The notes: generated by a model not told the origin, from the letters alone. DNA of 64,000 nucleotides from Telmatactis stephensoni (GCA_029948255.1 JALIZF010001518.1:186001-250000), one strand, 5' to 3'. Positions 30,148-40,810 are shown, counted from the first letter of the stretch. Translations and numbers: made by a program.

Positions 30148-32418
30148 GATGATGATGATGATGATGATGTTTATCTATAAGTGCTATTGTTGTTGTTGTG
30201 ACAGCGATCAAGAGCAGCTCTAGAGAGATACCTATTCTACTGTAACCGATATATGAACCATGCCCAAAGTGCTAAATTTGAGAGTAAGCTATATGCCCAA
30301 GTCAAGCAAAAGATGGAGGAAATGCAACAACACAACATGTCCTGGATAGAGGTACCACTTCCACTTGCATGTAGTTTTATCAATCCTTTTTCTGTTGAAG
30401 GTCCTTTCTACATTAGTACATTTTCTCTGACAAATGCTAGTTCTTGCCTGTGTAGATGAGAAAATTTGTCCAAAATTTGTATTGAATTTCCTGCATGTAC
30501 ACATGCAAAAACAATTTGTCTTAGAAAATGTGCTTATGTATAAAGCTGTATAAAATTGCCTGTGTATAGAACTGATTCACTGATTTTTTGTTTTTTGTTT
30601 TTGTTTGTTTGTTTTTGTTTTCAGGTTCAGTTCTTGAGAAAAGCTGTTGATGTTTTATGTCTATGCCGAAATACTCTGAAATACACTTATGTATTTGCCT
30701 TCTATTTAAAAAAGAACAATCAATCAGTTATATTTGAGGTAAGTCAATATGTCACTATTCCTCAATTACAAAGACGTCATATTTCTATATTAACTTTGAA
30801 GAAGACAGTAAGGGCTGTTGGAAGCATCTTAGAAGTCATTTTTCACTGAACGTCAGACTTAACACTTTTGTAGACAAGTGGACCTCCATTATAACAAAAA
30901 ACGTACAACAAAGACCTCACTTGAATATACATTCGTACTTAGGTGGTGATGATGCGCATTTGATCATATTCAAATGTTAAATTGAAATGTTAAACATTAT
31001 TATGAACAGTGGATTTCTAATCAAAATTTATGTACAAATAAAATAAATATTCACCTTGATTGTCATTACCTCGCTATCATAAATAATTTTCTTTTACCTT
31101 TCATATGGAAAACGATAGTTTCATTCCTTTATAATCTCATATACGAACTGGTTTTTTTTTGATACCACCATCACAGTTTGTCATAGACATGTAGAGGTTC
31201 CACTGTAGTGGTTATTACTGTACTGTAGTTGTAGAGAGTGGCTGTAAATGTAAATATTCTAATTTCCTAGGACAATCAAAAGGACTTGGAGATGGCAACG
31301 GAAACTTTGTCTGAATATTTAGAACGTGACATCACCCAGGAATCTCTGTGTGAAATCAAACAAAAAGTTCAAGACAAGTACAGGTGCTTACTAACATTAC
31401 ATAATATATGTGAGATAAACGCGCGCGCTAATTGGCTGGCTATCGTGTGCATATCAGAGGACATCTAGACATGGCCCCCACAAAAACGTAGGGAATAAAA
31501 GCAACATAAAATGATCACTTAAGTCTCTGTACTGTGAAATAAACACTCTGAAAGATGTGCAGGACTCGAAAAGTAAGGGAAAGATTCGACTACGCTTCGT
31601 GTTCCTAAGCTTGCTTTTCTCGCACTCTACATCCTCCGCCGTGTTTATATCACATTACAGAGACATGTGCACGCATTTTATTTTTTGTTTTAGATTTTTC
31701 CTGTAGATTTTTTATATTTTTTGCGTCCCTTGTGGAATTTTATGCGTCAGAGATGCAGAACGCAAGGGTAACAAAATCACTGGCTACTACTGGTCGAGTG
31801 CATGTAGAATTTGTCTGCGTCATATATTTTGAATCTGAAAACAGTTTGATTGTCCATGAGTCGGGGGTATACATGTGTGCATCCCTTGTTTAGTGCTCCA
31901 TCACTTGTGTCCACGTCTTGAAATCAACGAAACGAAAGAAGATCATCATTTTTGCAATTCTTGAGTTTCTCCGGTGCAACTATTCTTGTACCCAATTGCA
32001 ACAGTGGAATTACACCATGTGTTTCCTGTTGAATGCACCGTTTTTGCAGCAGTAGGCCAGCTAAAGTTATTTTCAGAAAAAAAAAAAACATTTTTCATTT
32101 TTCTGTTTCGGCATATCTTCTGTCATTTTCAGTGCAAGCGAGCAATACAATTCTGTACAGAATTTATACAGAAGTAGAATAGCATTTTATTTGTAAAAGT
32201 GGCATGACAAGTCGCAAAGTGGAAAAAAGGGATAATTACCAAACTTCCTGCAATTATTCCCCCCAACACACACGCATACACACACCCCTCACCCTTTGTT
32301 TGATATATTGTATATACATTTGTTGTACAGATATTGTGAAGCCAGAAGAAAAGCATTATTAGATCATGTATATGAAGGATACGACACAGATATTTGGGAA
32401 TACAAAGACTATGACTAG
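19659..32418 (+). CDS. ARIH1: Ariadne-1 RBR-type E3 ubiquitin ligase, 16 coding exons, complete
   Basis: RING-between-RING E3 ligase: RING1 binds E2-ubiquitin, the Rcat cysteine accepts ubiquitin as a thioester, and the C-terminal Ariadne domain autoinhibits until neddylated cullin-RING ligases engage it (family knowledge). Exons: 19659-19886, 21494-21561, 22164-22248, 22602-22667, 23078-23170, 24634-24689, 25261-25327, 26012-26118, 26652-26694, 27448-27597, 28813-28865, 28952-29009, 30205-30351, 30625-30738, 31271-31383, 32331-32418. Total 1536 nt (511 aa plus stop TAG), phases consistent, all introns GT-AG. Seen: acidic N-terminus ([14 protein letters not shown]); UBA-like segment [19 protein letters not shown]1 CEIC...[18 protein letters not shown]...CGYTFCFGC; Rcat CPKC...GGCNHMVC, with the predicted catalytic Cys at residue 310 (codon 27562-27564); then [11 protein letters not shown] and the Ariadne helices ([33 protein letters not shown]). 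All expected zinc ligands are visible. Human ARIH1 is about 557 aa; the difference is mainly in the low-complexity N-terminus. Distinct from ARIH2 by its residue-level match to ARIH1. Confidence 0.97.
23330..23560. mobile_element. Fold-back MITE in ARIH1 intron 5 (first of three)
   Basis: Arms AATTTGAGAGGGTTTTATCT (about 23370) and the complement of AAAACCCCTCTCAAATTAG (about 23512-23530), continuing outward through GAGCAA/TTGCTC. The loop contains a second pair, CTACAGCCTTCAT/ATGAGGCTGTAGAG. No ORF. Confidence 0.65.
23577..23763. mobile_element. Fold-back MITE in ARIH1 intron 5 (second of three)
   Basis: Terminal repeats GTGTAGTTCCAGAAAATATC and the exact complement ending GGAACTACAC. A 3'-related half copy (GTAGTTCCAGAAAAAGAG... 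GGAAGTTCCAGAGGATGGGG) is at about 27203-27295 in intron 9. No ORF. Confidence 0.8.
23800..24370. mobile_element. ~570-bp terminal-inverted-repeat element in ARIH1 intron 5 (third of three)
   Basis: Left end ATTCTTGGGTTGCACTGACG and right end complementary to ATTCTTGGGTTGCACGTGAC, both running into TGACGTCATCA. Interior has palindromic TGTACTGTACACC-type words and no transposase. Confidence 0.75.
24752..25155. mobile_element. ~400-bp fold-back element filling ARIH1 intron 6
   Basis: Ends TTGCCAGATTTCATAT and ATATGAAGTCTGGCA; long arms with shared blocks such as CTCACATAGCCAGAAAGA (left) against TCTTTCTGGCTATGTGAG (right) and GAATTTACAAAGAAATGT against ACATTTCTTTGTAAATTC. It takes up most of the 571-bp intron. 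Confidence 0.8.
27684..28545. mobile_element. Palindromic MITE (outer), split by a second element
   Basis: The arms around 27733-27770 and 27785-27830 (AACTTTGGCACTATT-type) pair nearly perfectly: GTTATGGGCAGCCGAAGTTG against CAACTTCGGCTGCCCATAAC. The left end reads AATAGCAACAAAAATACAG; its complement TATTTTTGTTGCTGTT is found only after the inserted element, at 28531-28546. In ARIH1 intron 10. Confidence 0.75.
27898..28531. mobile_element. Nested 634-bp TIR element with 6-bp target duplication
   Basis: Starts AGGGGTGGCGAAATGGT and ends with the complement of AGGGGTGGCGAATGGTA. ATTTTT at 27892-27897 and 28532-28537 forms the duplication; removing one copy plus the element restores the outer palindrome. 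Internal tandem motif AAAATCTGAGACCGAGACT occurs twice plus a variant. No transposase. Confidence 0.85.
29421..29495 (-). mobile_element. tRNA-derived SINE head in ARIH1 intron 12
   Basis: The minus strand reads TTAGCTCAGTAGTATAGAGG (A box) and GGTCTCGGGTTCGAACCCT (B box) with tRNA-like spacing. No matching acceptor arms, so treated as SINE. Confidence 0.6.
29870..30062 (-). mobile_element. tRNA-derived SINE with conserved central motif
   Basis: On the minus strand: ATGGTTGGCCAAGTGGTGAG (A box), then GTCCAGGTTCAAGTCCCAG (B box), then a body with GAGGGTTCTTCTCCAGGCAC and CTCCGTTTTTTTCCTCCC. The same body motif recurs at 35420-35560 (minus) and 51600-51790 (plus), so these are one SINE superfamily. 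Confidence 0.65.
30112..30169 (+). repeat. Compound (TTG)n(ATG)n microsatellite
   Basis: A run of GTT triplets passes directly into a run of GAT triplets, 36 bp before ARIH1 exon 13. No coding role. Confidence 0.9.
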
Positions 32419-32725
32419 CTACAATGTGATGGCTACTGGTCTACTGGGCCACCGCATTAAACCGCTTACACCTTGTCGTTTTGTTGCTGATAGAAGTTCA
32501 GGATTACAATAGGACGGCTTTCCCGCAATGTAACACAGGATTTTGTGTCTTGTTTTCAGTCCAAGTAGCACATTTGCAAGCAGCATACAATACTCATTAG
32601 CAGCTCTTGTCTCTGTGAGATAATTGTAACATTTCATGTATGTAGCTTGCATTCGTGCTTAATCCAATAGTCTGAACCGTACCTCAAGACCGTACCATCC
32701 AATTTATAAGATGCATGAGCTAATG

Positions 32726-32731
32726 AATAAA
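32726..32731 (+). terminator. Candidate polyadenylation signal of ARIH1
   Basis: AATAAA lies 308 bases after the ARIH1 stop codon, the first canonical hexamer found downstream on the plus strand. A 3'UTR of roughly 0.3 kb is therefore plausible. Not confirmed by any transcript. Confidence 0.45.
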
Positions 32732-35199
32732 CGGACCTACAGCCTTGCGGCAACGACTTGACATACAGTATGTTAGTATTCTAAGTTTGACATTTTTTTA
32801 TTAGCTTTGATTGTTTATATCAGTTCAGTTGGTCGTACTATAAGCTGGGACGTTGAAAAGATGGCCAGTGACAACTCTCACAGGTACAAAGCACGGGACG
32901 CCGACTGTGAACATTTTTGTCGCTGTGAACATTTTTGTCGCTGTGACATAAAGGGAAGAAACCCTGTCGCAGCGTTAATAATATGGCGCCATCACACAAG
33001 GGATAATTAGTCCTAGTGACTTATCTCTCCACCTTGTGTTCCAAAGCTCTATTTACACTAAGGCTGCGTGAAATGGGCGATTTCGTCCTGAGAAACAAAA
33101 AGAACTCATGTCATCCCGGGTAGAAAAGACTCACGGAAACGTAAAATGAATTCTTACGGAAACGTAAAACGAATTCTTAGGGAAACGTAAAAATGAGTAA
33201 ATGTCTCACCCTTGTTAAACTCGTCGCGGTACGAACTCGGCCCATGAGGAAATTACCCATGTAAACAGACGAGTTGGCCCAGGGGCCGGTTGTACGAAGG
33301 GAAGGATGAATAGCGCTATCCAGCGGATAAAATCTATACAAAATCTATACAGTAGATAACTCTTATCCGGTGGATAACTTTATCCATCCATCGTACAACC
33401 GGGCCCAGGTTAACTTTTTTCTCCAGGGAAAACAACCTGGTAGCAGGGACAAACTCGCTTTCCAACAAACGTGGATTATTTGCGACTTTTACTCCATGGA
33501 TTTTTTTATTACTACTGTTGATGTGTATTTGTTATATATTAGTACAAACAAAAATGAGCCAATTTATGATCAAATTAGAAAATACTTTTGTGTATTGTAA
33601 GTATACGAACAAATATAGCCGGCCAGGCCGGTTTGGTCATAGTGACGTCATTGAGTAGGCGTTGCCATGTAACTAGCCTAAAGTTATTGTAAATATTGGT
33701 TTATAGTTGAATAAGTGTTAAAGCTATAAGTAAATAAATATGATAGTGCTATCCACTGGTTATTCTGTTCATTACAAGTATAACCCAAAGCTCGAAAAGG
33801 GGGATGAGTAGTTGTAAAACTTCGCTAGTTTTTTGTTTTTGGTCTTGATATTCACCATCAACAAATGACGGTCCTTCGTGTATAAGTTGGGAACCAGCTA
33901 GACATGAATTATCGTGTGGATATTGTAACGTGAATCGAAGTTCACTTTCCACGGTGAGACGTAGGTTTTATCCTTTTGCCCGACGTTTTGTGAAGTAGGT
34001 GTAATCCCTTTCGAGAGAGTTTCGTTACTGTTCTCCTGTGACGTCGGGCTTGGATATTAAATACGGCTAAACAACGAAATTTAGGCGAAGTAAAATCGAG
34101 GTGTTTTTTCCTCGTGCTGCGGGTGTGCCCCCAGGCTAGGGTCACGTGGTATCAAGTGTGCTTGTTTTGTTGTTAGCTTTGTGCTCCCACCAACCCACAC
34201 TGTATGGTAAGTCTGGTGTAGGTAAGTACTTTCCACTGACTGCTGCCAGTCACGGCAAAAACTCGAGCGTTTTTCTGGATTTTTCCTGTAGTTTTCTAGA
34301 TGCATATAAAACGCGCCGTGACTGGTGGTGGTCCGTGTTTAGATTTGACATGGTGACTACCTTGTCGTGAACGTTGGGCTCAGCTCTCCAACTTCATCAA
34401 TCATGCAATCAATCAACTTTATTATAATATTTTTATTTTATTTTCTATCCATAAGTTTTCACAATCTTAATTCGATGTCAAGGCGAATTAAATTCAAATA
34501 ATCAGGCCTTAAAGAGTATGATAATGAGTCATGAACATACAAGCCAACACTTCCAGCTTGAGTTGGAGACATGCCTTAGAAAAGTGTAATTTGGCAAATC
34601 AAATTATGAACTGAGTTAGATTGAAGTTTAGTTTCACTTATACCAATAACATTCAATTTGTTGTCGATGGATGATCATGCAACATGATTATACCGTTTTG
34701 ATAAACTTCTTGTATTACGATGAAATAGTTAAAAAGAGTTATCCTTCGATTCATTTCATCCAAAAATAATATTTTGAGAATATGGTCGGCAAAATATTGT
34801 TAAGATGCGTACCCTCGTTCTCGCTATCACTAGAACAGTTTAGAGGACTGAAAATCATAGAGTTTTCCATGAATAAGCAAACATCAATTAATTAATTAAG
34901 GACACACATTAAAGTTGCGTATTAGCTTTCTACTTATCTTAGTTATTGTTTGTGATACGAATATTGATTTGTGATCTTCATCCCTCTCTTCCTTCCTCCT
35001 TCATTCCTTCCTTCCACACGGGCGGATCCATTTTCAAATTTATCCAGACGAATGTGGACGCGAATATTTCGGTGATCTATTCATCCACATTGAGGTCTAT
35101 TAGGATGTTGCTCAACGAGTCGGGTTAAAGGCTTGTAGCCATACAATCCCATGTCTAACCAAGGGGCACAACTTAAGATTGAGAGAATTAGATGTTGAT
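32732..35199. other. Intergenic segment without a recognisable gene
   Basis: Contains the MITE at 33284-33403, a tandem 24-bp duplication at about 32909-32945 (GTGAACATTTTTGTCGCT twice) and AT-rich sequence. Short frames here start without ATG context or have no similarity seen. Nothing else recognised. Confidence 0.5.
33284..33403. mobile_element. Short MITE, ~120 bp
   Basis: Ends GGCCGGTTGTACGA and TCGTACAACCGGG, with CCCAGG on both flanks (33278-33283, 33404-33409) as a possible target duplication. Interior carries TATCCAGCGGATAA and TTATCCGGTGGATAA. Intergenic after ARIH1. Confidence 0.75.
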
Positions 35200-35420
35200 T
35201 TTACAGCGAAAATCGTTGCATCGCGACCTCCAACGTCGGTAAGATTTTGGTCTTTTCTGATCCGTCCATCATTCTTGGGGGCGGAGCTTTCACGAACTCG
35301 TTCAGTGATTGGTTAATTTGAAAGAAGGTCCGCACCCAAACTGATTGACGACTCACAAAAACACAAAATCAAAACAAAATTTGTAATTTGCTGGTCGCGA
35401 TGCAACGATTTTGGCTGTAA
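35200..35420. mobile_element. Fold-back MITE
   Basis: Arms TTACAGCGAAAATCGTTGCA and the complement of TGCAACGATTTTGGCTGTAA, about 30 bp each, around about 160 bp without coding potential. Confidence 0.75.
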
Positions 35421-35560
35421 TGGAAGGGAAAAAACCGGAGTACCCGCGGAAAAACACTCGTGGCAGGGGAGAGACCAACGCACATACCCAGTGCCCAAGC
35501 AGAGACTCGAATGCATTGCCCCAGATTTAATAAGCAGCATCTATAGTACTCGTTTACCAA
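35421..35560 (-). mobile_element. SINE copy of the same superfamily
   Basis: Minus-strand body CACTCGGTTTTTTCCC-like motifs (plus strand GGGAAAAAACCGGAGTACCC) and an internal-promoter remnant GCATTCGAGTCTCTGCTTGG. Its plus-strand left edge abuts the fold-back element at 35200-35420. Confidence 0.5.
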
Positions 35561-36119
35561 GACTTAGAAACTAATGATTCTGTCATTCTCATGAGTGCGG
35601 TGAATCATAGCCGTGCTGAATCTGAATCCTCTTCAGCTCTGTGGAGTCAGTGGCGGTCCAGGTTTTAATAAAAGGGTGGATTTCAAAATGTGGAAAACAC
35701 GTCGCCAATGCAGATCTCTAGTTTTTGCACAAAGTGAGGAAGCCACCTGGTCACCGATAAAAACCTGAAAATCTATTTACTTTTCATCCTATTTCCGTGC
35801 GTAGAATTCAATAATTCATGGAGGCTTCAGACTTCGTCGTGTGCTGAAGCTTATTGTTTTAACTTATGATACAAAACAGGATGCGACTCATTTGTTTTAA
35901 GCCGGAGTATTGTTCCAATCTTATCATTGTTTTCATTTTCTACTGATAAGCTTTTTTGTTTCATTTTCATATGAAGAAGCTATAGGAATGGTTGATATGA
36001 TCAGGCATGTTGTCGTTGGCTGTATTTCGTGTTGCATGCGTACCCCTTTAATCACAGAATATCGTAAAATTAGTTTATGTTCTAGTCTACCTTTGTGGTT
36101 CTGTCATCGTGAACCGTAA

Positions 36120-36279
36120 TCTATTGTTAAATAGTACAATAGTAGGGTGTAGTTTGTTTTTAGCATTTAATTGTTCCATTGTGAACGATTTCTATTCTTT
36201 GTTAACAGGCGGAACTACCTGCTTTATCGATCTTCAGTCAACTTCTTCACTACGCTCAGCAATTTTTCTCCAAACGTCT
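36120..36279 (+). repeat. 160-bp direct repeat, left copy (module C)
   Basis: Begins TCTATTGTTAAATAG and ends CCAAACGTCT. Read base by base it is identical over 160/160 positions to 38901-39060, 2.78 kb away. The stretch between the copies holds the RPA-like relic, a poly-C run (36366-36382), a tandem repeat and two MITEs. A degenerate third copy is at about 41030-41103. Confidence 0.9.
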
Positions 36280-36636
36280 CCAAATGCCCTATTGAATTGC
36301 ATATCCTATATATACACCAATTTTAACTTTTCTTTTTTACTTCTACTGTCCCATATATACATCTACCCCCCCCCCCCCCCCCTATCCCATATACACTATC
36401 ATTTTTTTACCTGTTCCCTTTTTGGCATACAACCACACGCCCCATTGATTTACATATCTTGTTGACGCAATTTCCCCACACCTGTATTTTTACGTTCCCC
36501 AATCAGCATACTACATTCTTAACACACCTTACTATCTTCTTCCCCATCCCCTTTTTCCCCGTTTCCCCCAAATGAACTATTGAATTGCATATCCGTCACC
36601 AAAAATTAAAACATTTCACTTCATTTCTCTTTTATA

Positions 36637-37544
36637 GATGAAGAAATAATAGCCTATATCCATGACCTCACTGAAATCCAGACAAGTGCAAATAACAACT
36701 TGTACTTCAATTTGCAACTACAAACTGAAGAATCATCAATTAGAGCAGTTTGTTACTCACCAGAAAAGCATAGAGAGTTCAAGGCCAATACTGATCGAAG
36801 CCTCATCACCAATCAAGTTGACAAACTTTCAAAGAAAGAGGAACAAATACACTTCGCAAGAAGAAATTCACATTAATAAAAGGTCAAAACTGTCCAAACC
36901 CATAGACAATGAAATAACTTTTGATGTCAAGCCACCCAACACTTCCTTTGATGAGAGTTCCTTCTCCAAAGTTGAAAGTGTAGCCACTGCAAAGCAAAAC
37001 CTCATTAACTTGCAAGGAAGAGTCACTTTTCAAGGAAATCTTGAAACCTTGATTTCTAAAGGAAAGACGCTCCTAAAACAGGAAGCGTTCCTGACTGATG
37101 ACAGCGCTTCTGTTCGCCTGGTTTTATGGGAGAACGATATAAACAAAATAACCAGTGGCCAGTCTTACCAATTATTAAAGGTCAGAGTACGATCATTCAT
37201 TGGTACTCCTTATATCACCCTTAATAAACAATCTTTAATCAAGTCTGTTCAATTAAACATTACAAGAGAGGATGATGAACATTTAAAATCAAACAATGAA
37301 CTGAAAACTGTTTGCCTCCCAGCAGATGGAATTAAACACATTAAACAGTCTGTACCTTTCTTGCAATTCCTGCAAAACAAGGTTAGAAGAAAATAACCAA
37401 AAATTTTTGACTTGTGCAGAATGTGGCCTTACACAAAAGTTAGAAAAGTGCTCTACAAGAATTTATGCCAAAGCTGAATTTAACGCTGAAGCTGAAAACG
37501 TTTCACTGGTCTTTTTTCTGAAAGAATCGAAAGGAAAATTTTGA
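36637..37544 (+). pseudogene. Frameshifted RPA-like (OB-fold plus zinc-ribbon) ssDNA-binding protein relic
   Basis: Three consecutive frames together look like one protein. 36637 to about 36780 encodes EEIIAYIHDLTEI...YFNLQLQTEESSIRAVCYSP, an OB-fold-like segment; from about 36790 to 37330 the next frame encodes ASSPIKLTNFQRKRN...KRSKLSKP then GRVTFQGNLETLISKGK...SASVRLVLWENDINKI, a second OB-like domain with the VRLVLWE strand; from about 37330 to 37544 a third frame encodes LSCNSCKTRLEENN...LTCAECGLTQKLEKC, a C-x2-C...C-x2-C zinc ribbon as in RPA large-subunit C-termini. Two frameshifts (about 36770-36805 and 37325-37350) break it. The start is missing; TTTTATAG just before 36638 resembles a splice acceptor. 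Cnidarian genomes carry many RPA-like genes of this type and some Helitrons encode RPA-like proteins (remembered; not tested here). The relic lies between two identical 160-bp direct repeats. Confidence 0.6.
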
Positions 37545-37808
37545 ATAAGTCAAACGCGAACATATAGCTGCAAACTTTTTCGATCTTCTCAGTTCATATA
37601 GATGAATATTACTATTATAATTACAGTATAATTGTGAAGAAACAGTATATTTACCTTAATGTATCCCTTCCTTCGAAGTCTTCAAATTCAAGAGGGTCTG
37701 TCCGCATGGCAGATGACGCTTATATACCAATGGGCATGCAAAGCATTGTGGTTAAAAAATGAGGCATTGAAAAGTTGTGATTTTTTATACAATTGTTTCC
37801 AATACAAT

Positions 37809-38230
37809 TGTTGTTACAGTTTTTACTTGTTCACAACTTATAAGATATATAAGATGAATTCAATATACATATTTTATGATCTTATTTCTTATCCTTTTAA
37901 ATATCACATAAAAGTTATGATGTTATATACAATTGTTTCCAATAGAATTATTGTTACAGTTTACTTTAGCCTGCGTAGCTGGCGGTTTAAGGGAATTGGG
38001 GAGAGGGGAGGGGGACTGGGGAGGAGGAGGAAACTGCCGGTTTCTCCTCTCCCTTTTCCTTTCTTCTCTCCCTCCCCCTAAACCGCCAGCTACGCGGGCT
38101 ATTTTTACTTGTTCACAACTTATAACAAGATGAATTAAATATACATATTTTTGATATTATTTCTTATCCTTTTAAATATCACATAACAGTTGTGATGTTT
38201 ATATGATTGTTTCCATTAAAATTGTTGAGA
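37809..38230 (+). repeat. ~142-bp tandem repeat, second unit interrupted by a MITE
   Basis: The unit TTGTTACAGTTTTTACTTGT... to ...TTGTTTCCAATAGAATTA (about 37809-37950) repeats at 37951-38230, except that 37967-38101 is a fold-back insertion. A partial earlier unit ends near 37808. Lies between the two 160-bp repeats, after the RPA relic. Confidence 0.75.
37967..38101. mobile_element. 135-bp fold-back MITE (TAGCCTGCGTAG family)
   Basis: Ends TAGCCTGCGTAGCTGGCGGT and ACCGCCAGCTACGCGGGCTA; purine-rich and pyrimidine-rich halves form the stem. The tandem repeat around it shows the empty site. A degenerate relative is at 55303-55436. Confidence 0.85.
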
Positions 38231-38607
38231 GTTATTATAACAAGATTAATTTAAACAAAAATTCATATTTTATGATTGATGAATTTCATTAAAAGACTAA
38301 TAAAAAACAAAATTGTTTTATTACTTAATTGTCATGATTCATATTCTCAAGGTGCATGCAATACAGTGATTTGACCAAACAAAATCTAACAGTGTGTAAT
38401 AATTAGATGCACAGGCAAAAGAAAACAGAAGCTCTGGTGTTTATTAGTCTACTATCTATTTCACAAGTTCATTGAAAGCACTCTAACACTGATAATGTAT
38501 ATTTTTCGACTGTTCCATGTTGACTTGATTTTCATGAATCCCTAAAATACACTTCAAAATATTTACTACTATATATATATTACACTATTTCCTTTGCTTT
38601 TGTTGTA

Positions 38608-38750
38608 GAGTGATCGCACTTTATAAGTCGTGAAATTGCACTAGCTAAATAACTCAAAATAGCACTATTAAACAATGGAAAATATAGGACTTTGTACTAT
38701 TTAGAACTAATTAGATTTTGTACTTTTTCACGCATTAAGTGCGATCACCC
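38608..38750. mobile_element. 143-bp TA-flanked MITE
   Basis: Ends GAGTGATCGCACTTTA and the complement of GGGTGATCGCACTTAA; TA at 38606-38607 and 38751-38752. Internal sequence is AT-rich without ORF. Confidence 0.8.
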
Positions 38751-38900
38751 TATCTATTTTACTGGAGTGGAACCAACGTCATTTAAGTTTCATTTTGACA
38801 CTTCAATTCTATTTTATGATATCTGATTGAAGACATCTTTCATGACAATTACTGTTCACCACTTTCCAGGCAGCACTCAGCTACCTATTAGGTAGACTAG

Positions 38901-39060
38901 TCTATTGTTAAATAGTACAATAGTAGGGTGTAGTTTGTTTTTAGCATTTAATTGTTCCATTGTGAACGATTTCTATTCTTTGTTAACAGGCGGAACTACC
39001 TGCTTTATCGATCTTCAGTCAACTTCTTCACTACGCTCAGCAATTTTTCTCCAAACGTCT
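38901..39060 (+). repeat. 160-bp direct repeat, right copy (module C)
   Basis: Identical partner of 36120-36279. The sequence after this copy (TCAGTCAACAAAATTCGG) differs from that after the left copy (CCAAATGCCCTATTG), so the identity stops abruptly at both edges. Confidence 0.9.
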
Positions 39061-39605
39061 TCAGTCAACAAAATTCGGAGTGTTTAAAAATTGATCACAG
39101 TTTCACATGCGCAGTGCTCGTCAAAGAGTTTAGCCTTTTCACTTCCCAGTCTGTTTTAAAATAGCAGCAATTTTCAGCCCAAACAGGTTAGATGTTTGAA
39201 TCGGTGATATTGAATATTATCACATGTTATTGCAGTGTCTGAAGCTGGTGTTTGTCTTCTATATTATATCTTGTTACCACAACAACCACATAAACCACGT
39301 GATACGGTGTACTGAAAGGAGCACCATGCCTTACTGACTCGCTCCTGACTTGTGATTCAAAACCTTTTCTCGTCAGTCTTCTCCCAACAATCCCAAGTGT
39401 TTAAAAACACCGAAAATGTTTTATGGTGCTTAAATATTAATCAATTTCATTCTACCGAGCACAAAGAACACGATAAGCTTTTCAAGGGGGGTATTTCATG
39501 GAACCACCCCTAGACCACCCCCACTGAGTCTTATCACTGTTTTTAGATCGTTAGTCTGTGTTCTTGCTGAGACCAAGACAGCTGTCAGTTGCCTATCTTA
39601 TAGAT

Positions 39606-39757
39606 AAGGAATGAATGGAAATCCTCCGTATAAAAAAGTATTTACATTACTGACGTTTTGAGACTTTTTTTCCTCAGACGAAGTGTCATGGATCAAAATG
39701 TCAGTAATTTAAGTACTCTCATTGTATACGAAGGATTTCCATTTATTCCTTATTGCA
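39606..39757. mobile_element. Fold-back MITE
   Basis: Arms GAATGGAAATCCTCCGTAT and ATACGAAGGATTTCCATTTA, continuing through CATTACTGACGTTTTGA against TCAAAATGTCAGTAA. Between module D and module A of the duplicated block. Confidence 0.65.
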
Positions 39758-40129
39758 TTTTAGCCTAAACTAGTTTTCAGTTTGTCTAATGGTTATGCAG
39801 GATGGTACGCCTTCTTAATCACTACCTCTTGTCCTCAGTTGCCAAGCACCTGGTCACCGTTAAAAACAGGGAAATCTTTTTTACTTTTCTGATCCTATTT
39901 TCGTCATCGAATTCAATAATTCATGGACACCTCAGTCTTCGTCGTGTGCTGGACCTCATTGTTTTAAATTATGATACAAAACAGGACGTGAGTCATTTGT
40001 TTTAAGGAATATATTGTTCGAACCTTATTGTTTTCAGTTTCTACTTGTTACGGGAAATAGATTTGACTGATAAAATTTGATATTCAGTTTCTGGCAATTA
40101 ATCTATTTTAAAGCTATATTTGAAACCCT

Positions 40130-40810
40130 AATGGATAAGTAAACTTGTGATATTTGCTTTAAATATTATTAGGTTTGTCAGAGATTATTGATGGTACTTA
40201 AGATAGACATTTTATTTCGAAATCCATCAGGCTACAGCAATGCTTAGGTTACATGATTCTTTCTCGATCACTGAGCCAAGGTAAGCCGCAACTTCTTGTG
40301 TGCCAAAGGTGTGTCAGGCCCCTATGACTGTTACCTTGCCTTTTCTCCCTAAGTAGCCCTTATTTTGTAGATCCTTTTGTAGAATAGGCCGGACCTTCAT
40401 TTTTGTCATCAGTACATGTGCTTCTTAGCTTTTGTCTTAGTTTTCCCTTACCTAATCATCGATATAGCCTAGAAACTTTGACGAGATAACTATGATGTCC
40501 AAGTTTCACATGACTAACTTAAACCAATCACAACTAAACAACTAAATAGTTATGATGTCAATATAGTTACACTACGTAACTAGAAATAGGACTGTACGTA
40601 CTCACTAGTGATAGTAGGTTGTGAGAGCTAAGGCGAAACCTAGATAGATAAGTAAACTTGTGATATTTACTTTAGATATTATTAGTTTCGTCAGACAGCT
40701 AGGTTATTTCTTGTACTTAAGATAGACATTTAAGCTTTAAATCCATTAGGCTGCAGCAGTGCTTAGATTACATGAATAGGGTTTCTCTCTCTCGATCGCC
40801 GAGCCAATCT
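40130..40810 (+). repeat. Pair of ~160-bp direct repeats 515 bp apart (LTR-like spacing)
   Basis: About 40133-40285 and 40648-40810 both begin GATAAGTAAACTTGTGATAT and end near GAGCCAA, sharing TACTTAAGATAGACATTT and a following Tyr/Gly-like stretch with point differences. The ~360-bp interior has no ORF. The layout is compatible with a miniature terminal-repeat element (TRIM-like) or a simple tandem duplication; no coding capacity decides between them. Confidence 0.5.

Noticed and set aside
34146..34370. Signal-peptide-like frame SSVLVLLLALCSHQPTLY before a GTAAGT donor
   Set aside because: No ATG start (opens at GTG after an in-frame stop) and no downstream exon found in phase; kept only as a curiosity.
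37659..38081. 140-codon ORF downstream of the RPA relic
   Set aside because: It is tandem repeat plus the MITE at 37967-38101; no conserved protein.
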